From Ramlibacter sp. (GTDB lineage: Bacteria; Pseudomonadota; Gammaproteobacteria; Burkholderiales; Burkholderiaceae_C), in contig JAQGNJ010000038.1 in NCBI GenBank assembly GCA_028291885.1, forward strand, positions 1 to 33,583: DNA of 33,583 nt. The letters run 5' to 3'. The translations under genes were made by a program, and so were the position numbers. Below are positions 26,669-33,583 of the stretch, one piece after another. The stretch's first letter is position 1. Every line of letters starts with the position of its first letter. A model generated the notes under the pieces. The model was not told where the DNA came from. It made no database searches and saw only the letters and a list, made by a program, of their open reading frames with translations.

Positions 26669-27603
26669 AGTCGTTGAGCGCCGACTTGGGCGACATCAGT
26701 CCATAGGCGCCGCGCGCGCCGAGGATCGCGCCGTTGGGCATCTTCTCGCCCAGGCCCGGCAGCACATGATCCGCCGCCGAGAACACCGGCTGCTGCTTCT
26801 GGAACACGCCGCGCGCCGGCCTGCAGGATGAAGGCCTGCAGGTCGCCGCCCCACAGGCTTGAGTGCAGGATGTCGGCCGGCTTGCTCAGGAGCGCGGACA
26901 CCTCGGTGCCGCACTGGCCGGCGCCGAACTTGGGCAGCAGGTCGGCGTCGAACTTCGCGCCCTTGTACAACTGCTCCATCGCCAGCGTGAAGTCCTTGCG
27001 GCTGTCCTGGCCCCAGGCGTAGTCCTGGTTGATCATGTTGTAGCGCTCGACCTTGATGTTGCGCGACTTCAGGTAGCGCGCCAGCGCCACGTTGTCCATC
27101 GGGGCGTGGGCGGCCGTGCGAAAGACGTAGTTGTACTTGCCGTCCTCGAAGATCCGGGGCGTGCCGCAGTCGCAGAGGATCAGGAATTTCTTCATCTCCT
27201 CGGCGACCGGCGCGACTGCCAGGCAGTCACCCGAGCCCACGTAACCGACCACCGCGTCGACCTTCTCGCGGTCGTAGAGATTGCGCAGCTCCTGCACCTG
27301 CTTGGTGGCGCCGCCGTTCTCGTCGACGTAGACCGCCTCGATCTTCATGCCGCCGAAGCCGACCTTGTTGTACGGCGCCGGCGCGGCGCCCTTGTTGAAG
27401 GCGTCGACCAGCACCTTGGCGCCGTTGACCGCCGGCACGCCGAAGCTTTCCGCCGCCTGTCCCGACAGGAAGCTGACGATGCCGATCCTGAAAGTCTCCT
27501 GCGCCATCGCGGGGAGCGCGGCCAGCGGGAGCGTGGCGGCGAAGATCGCCTTGCGCCAGGATGCAGGCGGCGACCGGCGGAAGGCGGGGGAGCGTGAAGT
27601 CAT
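26669..27603 (-). pseudogene. LivK-type ABC receptor, frameshifted and truncated
   Basis: Starts at ATG 27603 with AAGGAG behind it. It has a signal peptide (ending ALPAMAQ) and a good type I receptor fold: FRIGIVSFLSGQAAESFG, VGYVGSGDC, FRTAAHAPMDN. Near 26808-26822 the frame shifts in a GC-rich GCGCGCGGC run; family-like sequence (VFQKQQPVFSAADHVL, then NGAILGARGAYGLMSPKSALND) continues in another frame. It then stops where the ABC ATPase remnant begins, so about the last 80 residues are gone. Likely non-functional. Confidence 0.8.
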
Positions 27604-27606
27604 GGC

Positions 27607-28139
27607 AAGTCTCCTTCGCCAGCTGCGCGTCGTGGCCAGCGATGGCCCGCACGATGCGCCGATGGGCCTCGAGGTTGCGCCGCTCCCTCTGCGGCAGCGC
27701 CTGCTGCAGGCGCATCAGCGAGGGGCGGTACAGCAGTTGATCGGCTCCCGCGCCAGCATCAGCACGCGGTTGCCGGAGATCCTGGCCACCATTGCATGGA
27801 ATTCGATGTCGAGATCGGCGCGAGCCTGTTGTGGCCCCCCGGCCTTGTAATGGGCCGAGAGCCTGTCCAGGGCATGCTGACGTAGAGCCGCTTGGAACCG
27901 TCCCGCGCGATCAGGCCTTCCTGTTCGAGCTGGCGGATCGCTTCGCGCACCGTGGACCGGTTCACGCCGAACTGCAGTGCGAGGTTGTGCTCGGTGGGCA
28001 TGAGCGTGCCGGGCTTGAGGTCGCCGCGCACGATGCGCTGCTCGACGGCGCCGGACACGGCCTTGTAGGCGGGCGTGACCTTGACGCGCTCGAAGCGGGG
28101 TACTGCCCGAACTGTTTCGCTCACGGCTGAAGGGTTCAT
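27607..28139 (-). pseudogene. GntR (FadR/FCD) regulator, decayed
   Basis: From ATG 28139 comes an intact winged helix (LALQFGVNRSTVREAIRQLE, about 50-69), ending at GSKRLYVSMP. The FCD effector domain survives only as pieces in two other frames: LDRLSAHYKAGG to MLAREP (27739-27872), and LMRLQQALPQRERRNLEAHRRI (27606-27722). The linker and first FCD helices appear deleted and the C-terminus is missing. It lies upstream of the receptor relic and divergent from the cyclase gene, so it probably once regulated that set. Confidence 0.8.
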
Positions 28140-28320
28140 TGAGGTCCCCGGACTTTGTCCGACAAACCAACTGTGAGTTCGAAAGTTGCAGTTTTGCCTA
28201 GGGCTTTCCCGTGGTTCGCGGCGCGGCGGCGTGACTCGCCCGGACCCGGTCGCTACATTGAAATCGGCCCGGCCCGGCACGGACCGGGCGCCCCGACACC
28301 GTCACCCAGGAGGAGACCCC

Positions 28321-29274
28321 ATGAATGCAGATCCATCCCTTCGCCGCTGGCTGTTCGCCGCCACGCTGTGCGTCCTTGCCAGCGGCAACGCAATCGCGCA
28401 AGCCGACTGGTGCCGGTCGAAGTACGGTCCCGACGACGAGATCGGCGCGGCCAACCTGCTGACGCCGCAGATGGCCGCCGACGCCGCGCGCCTGGTGCGG
28501 ACCGGCAAGAGCTATGCGCTCGGTCTCGAGACCAACTCCGGGACCGCGGCCTATCCGCCGCGCAGCTGGTCGATCACGGTGGTCCAGCCGGGCCAGGCGG
28601 GCGGCACCACGCTGGGCCCGACCAAGACCACCTACAACGACGACATCTGGATGGGCTGGGTCGGCACCGGCTCGCAGATCGATGGCCTCGGCCATCTCGG
28701 CGTCGACAACGTCTACTACAACTGCAACAAGTCCGCGGACTTCGCGCTGGCCAGCGGGCTCAAGAAGCTGGGCATCGAGAAAGTGCCGCCTTTCGTCACC
28801 CGCGGCGTGGTCCTGGACATGGCGGCGTACTACGGGACGCCGCTGGTCAGGGAAGGCACGGCCTTCAACCGCAAGGAGATCGACGAGCAGGCGCAGCGCC
28901 AGGGCATCACGATCCGGCGCGGCGACGTGGTGTTGTTCCATACCGGCTGGCAGGCGCTGGAGGGCAAGGACAACAAGCGCTTCCTGGCCGGCGAGCCGGG
29001 CCTGGGCAAGGAAGGGGCGCTGTACCTCGCGTCCAAGGAAGTCGTCGCGGTTGGCGCCGACACCTGGGCGGTCGAGGCCATTCCCTTCGAGCAGGGCGTG
29101 GGCGTGTTCGAGATCCACCAGATCCTGCTCGCGCGCAACGGCATCTACATCCTGGAGAACATGAACACCGGACCGCTGGTGGCCGACCGGGCCTGGGAGT
29201 TCATGTTCGTGCTCGGCGCGCCGCGCATCACCGGCGGCGTGCAGGCCATCGTCAACCCGGTCGCGATCCGCTGA
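28321..29274 (+). CDS. Cyclase-family protein (kynurenine formamidase-like), secreted
   Basis: A 317-residue protein with a signal peptide (cleavage near AIAQA, residue 27) and the cyclase/KynB fold. The metal-binding motif of the family (H-x-G-T-H-x-D-x-x-x-H) reads here as GTGSQIDGLGH (115-125): Asp121 and His125 are kept but the central His is Gln119, as I recall for one subfamily. Members hydrolyse amides or esters, often periplasmic. The AGGAGGAG ribosome site fixes ATG 28321. Substrate unknown; the broken GntR and ABC receptor genes beside it suggest a former catabolic cluster. Confidence 0.87.
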   Translation: MNADPSLRRWLFAATLCVLASGNAIAQADWCRSKYGPDDEIGAANLLTPQMAADAARLVRTGKSYALGLETNSGTAAYPPRSWSITVVQPGQAGGTTLGPTKTTYNDDIWMGWVGTGSQIDGLGHLGVDNVYYNCNKSADFALASGLKKLGIEKVPPFVTRGVVLDMAAYYGTPLVREGTAFNRKEIDEQAQRQGITIRRGDVVLFHTGWQALEGKDNKRFLAGEPGLGKEGALYLASKEVVAVGADTWAVEAIPFEQGVGVFEIHQILLARNGIYILENMNTGPLVADRAWEFMFVLGAPRITGGVQAIVNPVAIR

Positions 29275-29282
29275 GGCGACAT

Positions 29283-29305
29283 CCCGGCGCGCTGTGCGCG
29301 CCGGG
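29283..29305. terminator. Perfect 10-bp hairpin after the cyclase gene
   Basis: CCCGGCGCGC (29283-29292), loop TGT, then GCGCGCCGGG (29296-29305). Very stable but without a T run, so it may protect the mRNA 3' end or act as a Rho-assisted stop. Confidence 0.55.
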
Positions 29306-29318
29306 TCCGTGGCGCAAG

Positions 29319-29324
29319 GACAAT
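29319..29324 (+). promoter_or_regulatory. Candidate -10 for leaderless rlmI
   Basis: GACAAT ends seven bases before the rlmI ATG (29332), with no Shine-Dalgarno between. Same layout as the other proposed leaderless starts in the window. Weak on its own. Confidence 0.35.
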
Positions 29325-29331
29325 AGGCGCC

Positions 29332-30513
29332 ATGAAAACACTGCGCCTCAAGGACGGCAAGGAGCGCTCGCTGCTGCGCCGCCACCCATGGATCTTCGAT
29401 TCCGCCATCGCCAGGGGCGGCGCCGATCCGGGCGAGACGGTGCGGGTCGAGTCGCACAAGGGCGAGTTCCTGGCCTGGGCCGCGTTCAGCCCGAGCTCGA
29501 AGATCCGCGCCCGGGCCTGGAGCTTCGAGCCGGCGCAGCGCATCGACGCCGCGTTTCTGGCGGCCAAGTGCGCCGCCGCGGTCCGCGCGCGCCGGCTGTT
29601 CGACATCCAGAGCGATTCCATGCGCCTGGTCCACGGCGAATCGGACGGCCTGCCGGGCCTCATCGTCGACCGCTATGGCGACACGCTGGTCGCGCAGTTC
29701 CTGTCGGCCGGCGTCGAGCGCTGGAAAGCCGTGCTGGCCGACGCGCTGCTGGCGGAAACCGGCCTGACCCGCCTGTATGAGCGATCGGACACCAATTCAC
29801 GGTCGCTCGAGGGATTGCCGCCGGTTGCCGGCTGGCTGCGCGGCGAGGGTCCGACCGGACTGACGATCCGCGAGCACGGCTGGCAGCTCACGCTGGACAT
29901 CGCGGCCGGCCACAAGACCGGGTTCTATCTGGACCAGCGCGACAGCCGGCACAAGTTCGCCGACCACGCCCGGCGTCTTCGCTTCCAGCGCGTGCTCAAT
30001 TGCTATTGCTATACCGGCGGCTTCAGCGTGGCGGCGCTGGCCGGCGGGGCGGCGCAGGTGACGTCGATCGATTCATCGGCGCCGGCGCTGGAGCGGGCGA
30101 GGGCGAACGTCGAACTCAATGGCTTCGACGCGGCGCGCGCCGAATTCCTGGACGCGGACGTCAATGCCTCGCTGCGCCGCTTCATCGAGGAAGGCCGCAG
30201 CTTCGACGCCATCGTGCTGGATCCGCCCAAGCTCGCGCCGACGGCGGCCCACGCCGAGCGCGCCGCCCGCGCCTACAAGGACATCAACCGGCTGGCGCTC
30301 AAGCTGCTCGAGCCGGGCGGCGTGCTCTTCACCTTCTCCTGTTCCGGCGGCATCAGCGCCGACCTGTTCCACAAGATCGTCGCGTCGGCCGGCGCCGACG
30401 CCGGCGTCGACGGTTACATCACCGAGCGCCTGGGCGGCGCCCCCGACCACCCCATGACGCTCGAATTCCCCGAAGGCGAGTACCTCAAGGGACTGGTCGT
30501 CGTGCGCAAATAG
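29332..30513 (+). CDS. rlmI: 23S rRNA m5C methyltransferase, RlmI family
   Basis: A 393-residue SAM-dependent RNA methyltransferase, matching RlmI (YccW, about 396 aa), which methylates C1962 of 23S rRNA. An N-terminal PUA domain (about 1-75, with RHPWIFDSAI) precedes the RlmI central domain (LPGLIVDRYGD) and a Rossmann domain with motif I (LNCYCYTGGFS), motif IV (VLDPPKLAP), and a Cys in FTFSCSGG. Exact target by homology only. Both ends look intact. Confidence 0.9.
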   Translation: MKTLRLKDGKERSLLRRHPWIFDSAIARGGADPGETVRVESHKGEFLAWAAFSPSSKIRARAWSFEPAQRIDAAFLAAKCAAAVRARRLFDIQSDSMRLVHGESDGLPGLIVDRYGDTLVAQFLSAGVERWKAVLADALLAETGLTRLYERSDTNSRSLEGLPPVAGWLRGEGPTGLTIREHGWQLTLDIAAGHKTGFYLDQRDSRHKFADHARRLRFQRVLNCYCYTGGFSVAALAGGAAQVTSIDSSAPALERARANVELNGFDAARAEFLDADVNASLRRFIEEGRSFDAIVLDPPKLAPTAAHAERAARAYKDINRLALKLLEPGGVLFTFSCSGGISADLFHKIVASAGADAGVDGYITERLGGAPDHPMTLEFPEGEYLKGLVVVRK

Positions 30514-30599
30514 GAAAAGGCGGATCCGCAAGTCCGTATTCCCCGCCGACTTGCAGACACCGCTAAACTGCCCACCCCCCGACGCTTTCTGGACGAACC

Positions 30600-31661
30600 A
30601 TGGCCCTCATCCCCGCAACCATCCTCACCGGTTTCCTGGGCTCCGGCAAGACCACGCTGCTCAAGCGCGTGCTGAGCGAAGCCCACGGCCAGAAGATCGC
30701 CGTGATCGAGAACGAGTTCGGCGAAGAGAACATCGACAGCGACATCCTGGTCACCGAGACCAAGGAGCAGATCATCCAGATGAGCAACGGCTGCATCTGC
30801 TGCACCATCCGCGAGGACCTGCGCGGCGCGCTGCAGCTGCTGGCGGCCAAGAAGCGCAAGGGCCTGCTCGACTTCGACCGCGTGATCATCGAGACCACCG
30901 GCCTGGCCGATCCCGGCCCGGTGGCGCAGACCTTCTTCATGGACGACGAGATCGCCGAGAGCTACCTGCTCGATTCCATCCTGACCCTGGTCGACGCCAA
31001 GCACGCGCCGCAGCAGCTCAACGACCGCCAGGAGGCGCGCCGCCAGGTCGGTTTCGCCGACCAGCTGTTCATCAGCAAGACCGACCTGGTGGCAAAGGAA
31101 GAAACCGAGGCCCTGATCCACCGGCTCAAGCACATGAACCCGCGGGCGCCGCTCAAGGCGGTGCACTTCGGCGAGGTCGGCCTCGACGAGGTGTTCGACC
31201 TGCGCGGCTTCAACCTGAACGCCAAGCTCGACATCGATCCGGACTTCCTCAAGGAGCAAGAGGAGCACGACCACGCCGCCCACGCCCATGACCACGAGCA
31301 TGGCGAGCACTGCGACCATCCCTCGCACGCCGGCGACGCGCACGGTCACCATCACCACCATGACGACGACGTGAAGAGCTTCGTATTCAGGTCGCAGCGG
31401 CCGTTCGATCCGGCCAAGCTGGAGGACTTCCTGGGCGCCATCGTCAACATCTACGGCCCGAAGATGCTGCGCTACAAGGGCGTGCTGAACATGAAGGGCA
31501 CCGAGCGCAAGGTGATCTTCCAGGGCGTCCACCAGCTGATGGGAAGCGACCTTGGCCCGCAGTGGGCGGCCGGCGAGACCCGCAACAGCAAGATGGTCTT
31601 CATCGGCATCGACCTGCCCCGGGAGATCTTCCTGCAGGGGCTCGAACAGTGCCTGTCATGA
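30600..31661 (+). CDS. CobW-family GTPase / metallochaperone with His-rich loop
   Basis: A 353-residue G3E GTPase of the CobW/YjiA type. Walker A is GFLGSGKTT (11-19); the metal-binding CxCC is CICC (65-68); the guanine-specificity motif is SKTD (159-162). A His/Asp-rich stretch (about 223-254, including five consecutive His) probably gathers zinc or a related metal, followed by the CobW C-terminal domain. Such proteins insert metal into client enzymes. No Zur-like operator was recognised upstream; a TAAACT -10-like box lies near 30563. Client unknown; dksA is next on the strand. Confidence 0.92.
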   Translation: MALIPATILTGFLGSGKTTLLKRVLSEAHGQKIAVIENEFGEENIDSDILVTETKEQIIQMSNGCICCTIREDLRGALQLLAAKKRKGLLDFDRVIIETTGLADPGPVAQTFFMDDEIAESYLLDSILTLVDAKHAPQQLNDRQEARRQVGFADQLFISKTDLVAKEETEALIHRLKHMNPRAPLKAVHFGEVGLDEVFDLRGFNLNAKLDIDPDFLKEQEEHDHAAHAHDHEHGEHCDHPSHAGDAHGHHHHHDDDVKSFVFRSQRPFDPAKLEDFLGAIVNIYGPKMLRYKGVLNMKGTERKVIFQGVHQLMGSDLGPQWAAGETRNSKMVFIGIDLPREIFLQGLEQCLS

Positions 31662-31696
31662 GCCAGTCCAAGCTTCGAATCAATTTCGCGGGAGGT

Positions 31697-31741
31697 GCCG
31701 CAGCGGCCTCGGTTTGAGGTAGGCTTGCGCGGTCTTTTTTT
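31697..31741 (+). terminator. Possible terminator after the CobW gene
   Basis: An imperfect stem (CGCAGCGGCCTC against GAGGTAGGCTTGCG) is followed by GCGCGGTC and seven T (31735-31741). The T run is clear, the stem is imperfect. It falls in the 297-base gap between CobW and dksA. Confidence 0.4.
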
Positions 31742-31861
31742 GGGGCGGGAGCCTGTGAATGTCTCGATTCTGCAACTTGCGTGTATCTGCCCTGGCGGGC
31801 TGCCGCTGTGGAGCCACGGGCGAGGCCCTTAACGCGGCGGTCGGGAACAGGGCAATCAGGG

Positions 31862-31867
31862 TATAAC
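31862..31867 (+). promoter_or_regulatory. Candidate -10 of dksA
   Basis: TATAAC lies eight bases before ATG 31876, the start of a short upstream frame leading to dksA. Five of six consensus bases match. No convincing -35. The expected transcription start falls at or next to that ATG. Confidence 0.5.
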
Positions 31868-31875
31868 TCGCATTC

Positions 31876-31962
31876 ATGAAGGCGAACCCCCACCAGAACA
31901 AGGCAGGCCGGCTGTTCCAGCCCAGGCCCACGCCGTCGCCGACGCGAGGAGACAGGACTTGA
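31876..31962 (+). CDS. Upstream leader ORF of dksA (28 codons)
   Basis: ATG 31876 opens a 28-codon frame (MKANPHQNKAGRL to RGDRT), basic and Pro-rich, ending at TGA 31960-31962. That TGA overlaps the dksA TTG start as TTGA. With the candidate -10 just before it, the frame could be read from a leaderless message and couple translation to dksA, whose ribosome site GAGGAG (31946-31951) lies inside it. It could also be chance. No known peptide. Confidence 0.35.
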   Translation: MKANPHQNKAGRLFQPRPTPSPTRGDRT

Positions 31963-32969
31963 AGCCCCAAACCAAGGCTGCGGCCAAAACCGTCAGGACG
32001 GCCGCCAAGGCAAAACCGGCACCGGCCAAGAAAGCCAAGGCGCCCGCCAAGCCCGCCGCGAAATCCAGGCCTGCCGCCAAGACAAAGCCCGCCGCCAAGG
32101 CACCCCCCAGGAAAACAAGCAAGCCAGCCGTGAAATCCGGACCGGCCGCCAAGCCGGCGGCCAAAGCAAAGACAGCGGCCAAGCCCGCAGTGAAGAAACC
32201 AGTGAACGTCAAGACCTCGCCCGCCCCCGCCAAATCGGCCCCCACGAAGGCCAAGGCTGCACCCGCGGGCAAAGCTGCCGCTTCCAAGACCAGCACGGCG
32301 CCCCAGGCGCCGGCTCCGGTTCGCCCGGACGCTCCCCGACCGATGCCGACAGTGCAGGCCGGGGCTCCGGCGCGCGCCACCAAGCCCTCCGCGCGACTGG
32401 CCCAGATCACGGTGCCGTCGATGGCGCAGTCCGTGGCCTCCACCGCCGCCAAATCAAGTTACACCCACACAATGCCTCCTACCGTCCTCCCCGCCCCGCC
32501 CATGGTGGCCATCAAGAAAGATCCCAAGCTCGCCAACAACTGGAAGACCAAGCCGGTCGAGCAGCTGACGGACGCCGAAGTCCTGGCCATGGCCGACTCG
32601 GAGTACATGAACGAGAAGCAGATGGCGTTCTTCCGCCTGAAGCTCGCGCAACTCAAGCAGGACATCCTCAATAGCGCCGGCGAAACGACCGAGCACCTGC
32701 GCGAGGACACCGTGATCGTCCCCGACCCGGCCGACCGCGCCACCATCGAGGAAGAGCACGCCCTGGAGCTGCGCACCCGCGACCGCGAGCGCAAGCTGCT
32801 CAAGAAGATCGAGCAGTCGATCGCCCGCATCGACGCCGGCGACTACGGCTATTGCGACGAGACCGGCGAGCCGATCGGCGTCGGCCGCCTGCTGGCGCGC
32901 CCGACGGCCACGCTGTCGCTGGAGGCGCAGCAGCGCCGCGAGCTCAAGCAGAAGATGTTCGGGGACTGA
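31959..32969 (+). CDS. dksA: DksA with long Ala/Lys/Pro-rich N-terminal extension
   Basis: A 336-residue protein. The C-terminal 150 residues are DksA, which binds the RNA polymerase secondary channel and works with ppGpp: coiled coil from about 200, tip motif DPADRA (256-261, with the key Asp-x-x-Asp-x-Ala), and the globular end IGVGRLLARPTATL. Of the four zinc cysteines only Cys299 remains. Residues 1-150 are histone H1-like PAAK/AKPA repeats, basic and disordered. TTG 31959 is supported by GAGGAG eight bases upstream and lack of another start; ATG at residue 172 would give a bare DksA. Confidence 0.9.
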   Translation: MKPQTKAAAKTVRTAAKAKPAPAKKAKAPAKPAAKSRPAAKTKPAAKAPPRKTSKPAVKSGPAAKPAAKAKTAAKPAVKKPVNVKTSPAPAKSAPTKAKAAPAGKAAASKTSTAPQAPAPVRPDAPRPMPTVQAGAPARATKPSARLAQITVPSMAQSVASTAAKSSYTHTMPPTVLPAPPMVAIKKDPKLANNWKTKPVEQLTDAEVLAMADSEYMNEKQMAFFRLKLAQLKQDILNSAGETTEHLREDTVIVPDPADRATIEEEHALELRTRDRERKLLKKIEQSIARIDAGDYGYCDETGEPIGVGRLLARPTATLSLEAQQRRELKQKMFGD

Positions 32970-33015
32970 GACCCCCCGGGGGCCGATCCGCGCACCGCAC
33001 TGACTGACGCCAGCA

Positions 33016-33583
33016 ATGTCCAAAGACGACAACGGTCTGCTGTCCAAGGTCGTCAAGTTCGTCCGCAACCCGACGACCAACTGGGCCGACCTCGACCAGC
33101 CCGAGACCGACCGCGAGAGCAACTACTCCAAGCAGATGCTCAAGGAGATGATCGAGCGCAAGCGGCGCAACGATTTCGTGCGCAAGCGCGAGTTCGACAT
33201 GCTGCGCAAGATGCGCCGCAGCGAGGTGATGGCCGGCCAGGACCCCCTGGCTCGCCCCTCGTTCTTCCAGAGCTCGATGCCGTCCAAGCCGGACGATCGG
33301 GCGACCACGCTCAAGAAGATCGACGAGATCGAAGCGCAGATGTCCATGCAGTGGTGGAAGACCAAGCATGGCGACTCGTCGCTGCGCAGCACCGGAAGCG
33401 CGGCGCTGCCGGCGTCGGCGCACGTGCCGCTCGAAAACGCGGGGCGGGTTCCGCTGCCGCCCAGCCGCCCGAATTCCTATACCCGCACGGCGCCGCAGCC
33501 GCTGGCGGCGACGCCGGTGCCGACCGAACCGCCGGCGATGCTGGGCTCGATCACGCCGCAGAGCCTGCAGCCGGGCGCGCCGT
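33016..33583 (+). CDS. Unknown protein, 5' part (runs off window)
   Basis: ATG 33016 opens a frame that stays open for 189 codons to the window edge. The first 75 residues are basic and helical (KMLKE-like helices, RKRRNDFVRKREFDML), followed by KKIDEIEAQMSMQWWKTKHGD and then a Pro/Ala-rich, probably disordered stretch. No signal peptide or membrane segment is seen in this part. I do not recognise the family; a C-terminal domain outside the window may define it. It lies 46 bases after dksA and is likely co-transcribed. Confidence 0.7.
   Translation, partial: MSKDDNGLLSKVVKFVRNPTTNWADLDQPETDRESNYSKQMLKEMIERKRRNDFVRKREFDMLRKMRRSEVMAGQDPLARPSFFQSSMPSKPDDRATTLKKIDEIEAQMSMQWWKTKHGDSSLRSTGSAALPASAHVPLENAGRVPLPPSRPNSYTRTAPQPLAATPVPTEPPAMLGSITPQSLQPGAP

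Noticed and set aside
31959-32400. PAAK-coding DNA as a possible tandem-repeat locus or CRISPR-like array
   Set aside because: Repeats are degenerate and in frame with DksA; no regular period or spacers.

Overview
The window is about 33.6 kb of GC-rich, densely coded chromosomal DNA. Gene content and order point to a betaproteobacterium of the Burkholderiales, most likely Comamonadaceae near Ramlibacter or Variovorax. The clues are the dapF-DUF484-xerC order, a Bug/TctC-type solute receptor, a CobW-dksA pair with an Ala/Lys/Pro-rich DksA extension, and class A RNase P RNA beside cysK. This placement is inference from family knowledge, not a database result.

Layout. 1-3.3 kb holds a broken HNH gene, an isochorismatase-type hydrolase, a GFA-family protein overlapped by a small HExxH membrane protein, a DUF5996 protein and an unknown protein. 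3.3-9.0 kb is an acidic amino acid module: a LysR regulator overlapping aspA, then gltIJKL for glutamate/aspartate import. 9.1-12.0 kb is a TRAP transporter (dctQMP, minus strand). 12.1-15.6 kb carries pyrC, a NYN-domain protein, a DUF3025 protein and htpX, closed by a strong terminator. 15.7-19.5 kb carries a ProQ/FinO protein, an FAD oxidoreductase interrupted by an amber codon, cysK, and the divergent RNase P RNA gene. 19.5-23.0 kb holds a pseudouridine-synthase-like protein lacking the catalytic Asp, a Nudix-MBL fusion and a Bug-type receptor. 23.2-25.8 kb is dapF-DUF484-xerC. 25.8-28.1 kb is a decayed island: a 271-bp MITE-like element, a small gene, a deletion scar joining an ABC receptor to an ABC ATPase tail, and a broken GntR regulator. 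28.3-33.6 kb carries a cyclase-family protein, rlmI, a CobW GTPase, dksA and an unknown gene running off the edge.

The main non-gene signals are: (1) a MITE-like element with 28-bp perfect terminal inverted repeats and two nested internal stem-loops, whose wobble pairs favour the minus strand; (2) a 59-bp tandem duplication that carries a Shine-Dalgarno and start codon, giving two 20-codon mini-ORFs that each stop on the next start, ending at xerC; (3) a 28-codon upstream ORF ending on the dksA TTG start; (4) REP-like palindrome doublets; (5) a recurring start layout (-10-like hexamer 5-7 bases before ATG, no Shine-Dalgarno) that suggests leaderless mRNAs. I saw no CRISPR array, tRNA, prophage or complete insertion sequence. 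Positions 1-116 show only a small hairpin (85-98) and no gene. No gene-free stretch exceeds about 300 bases; the longest (31662-31958, and the MITE region) are described.
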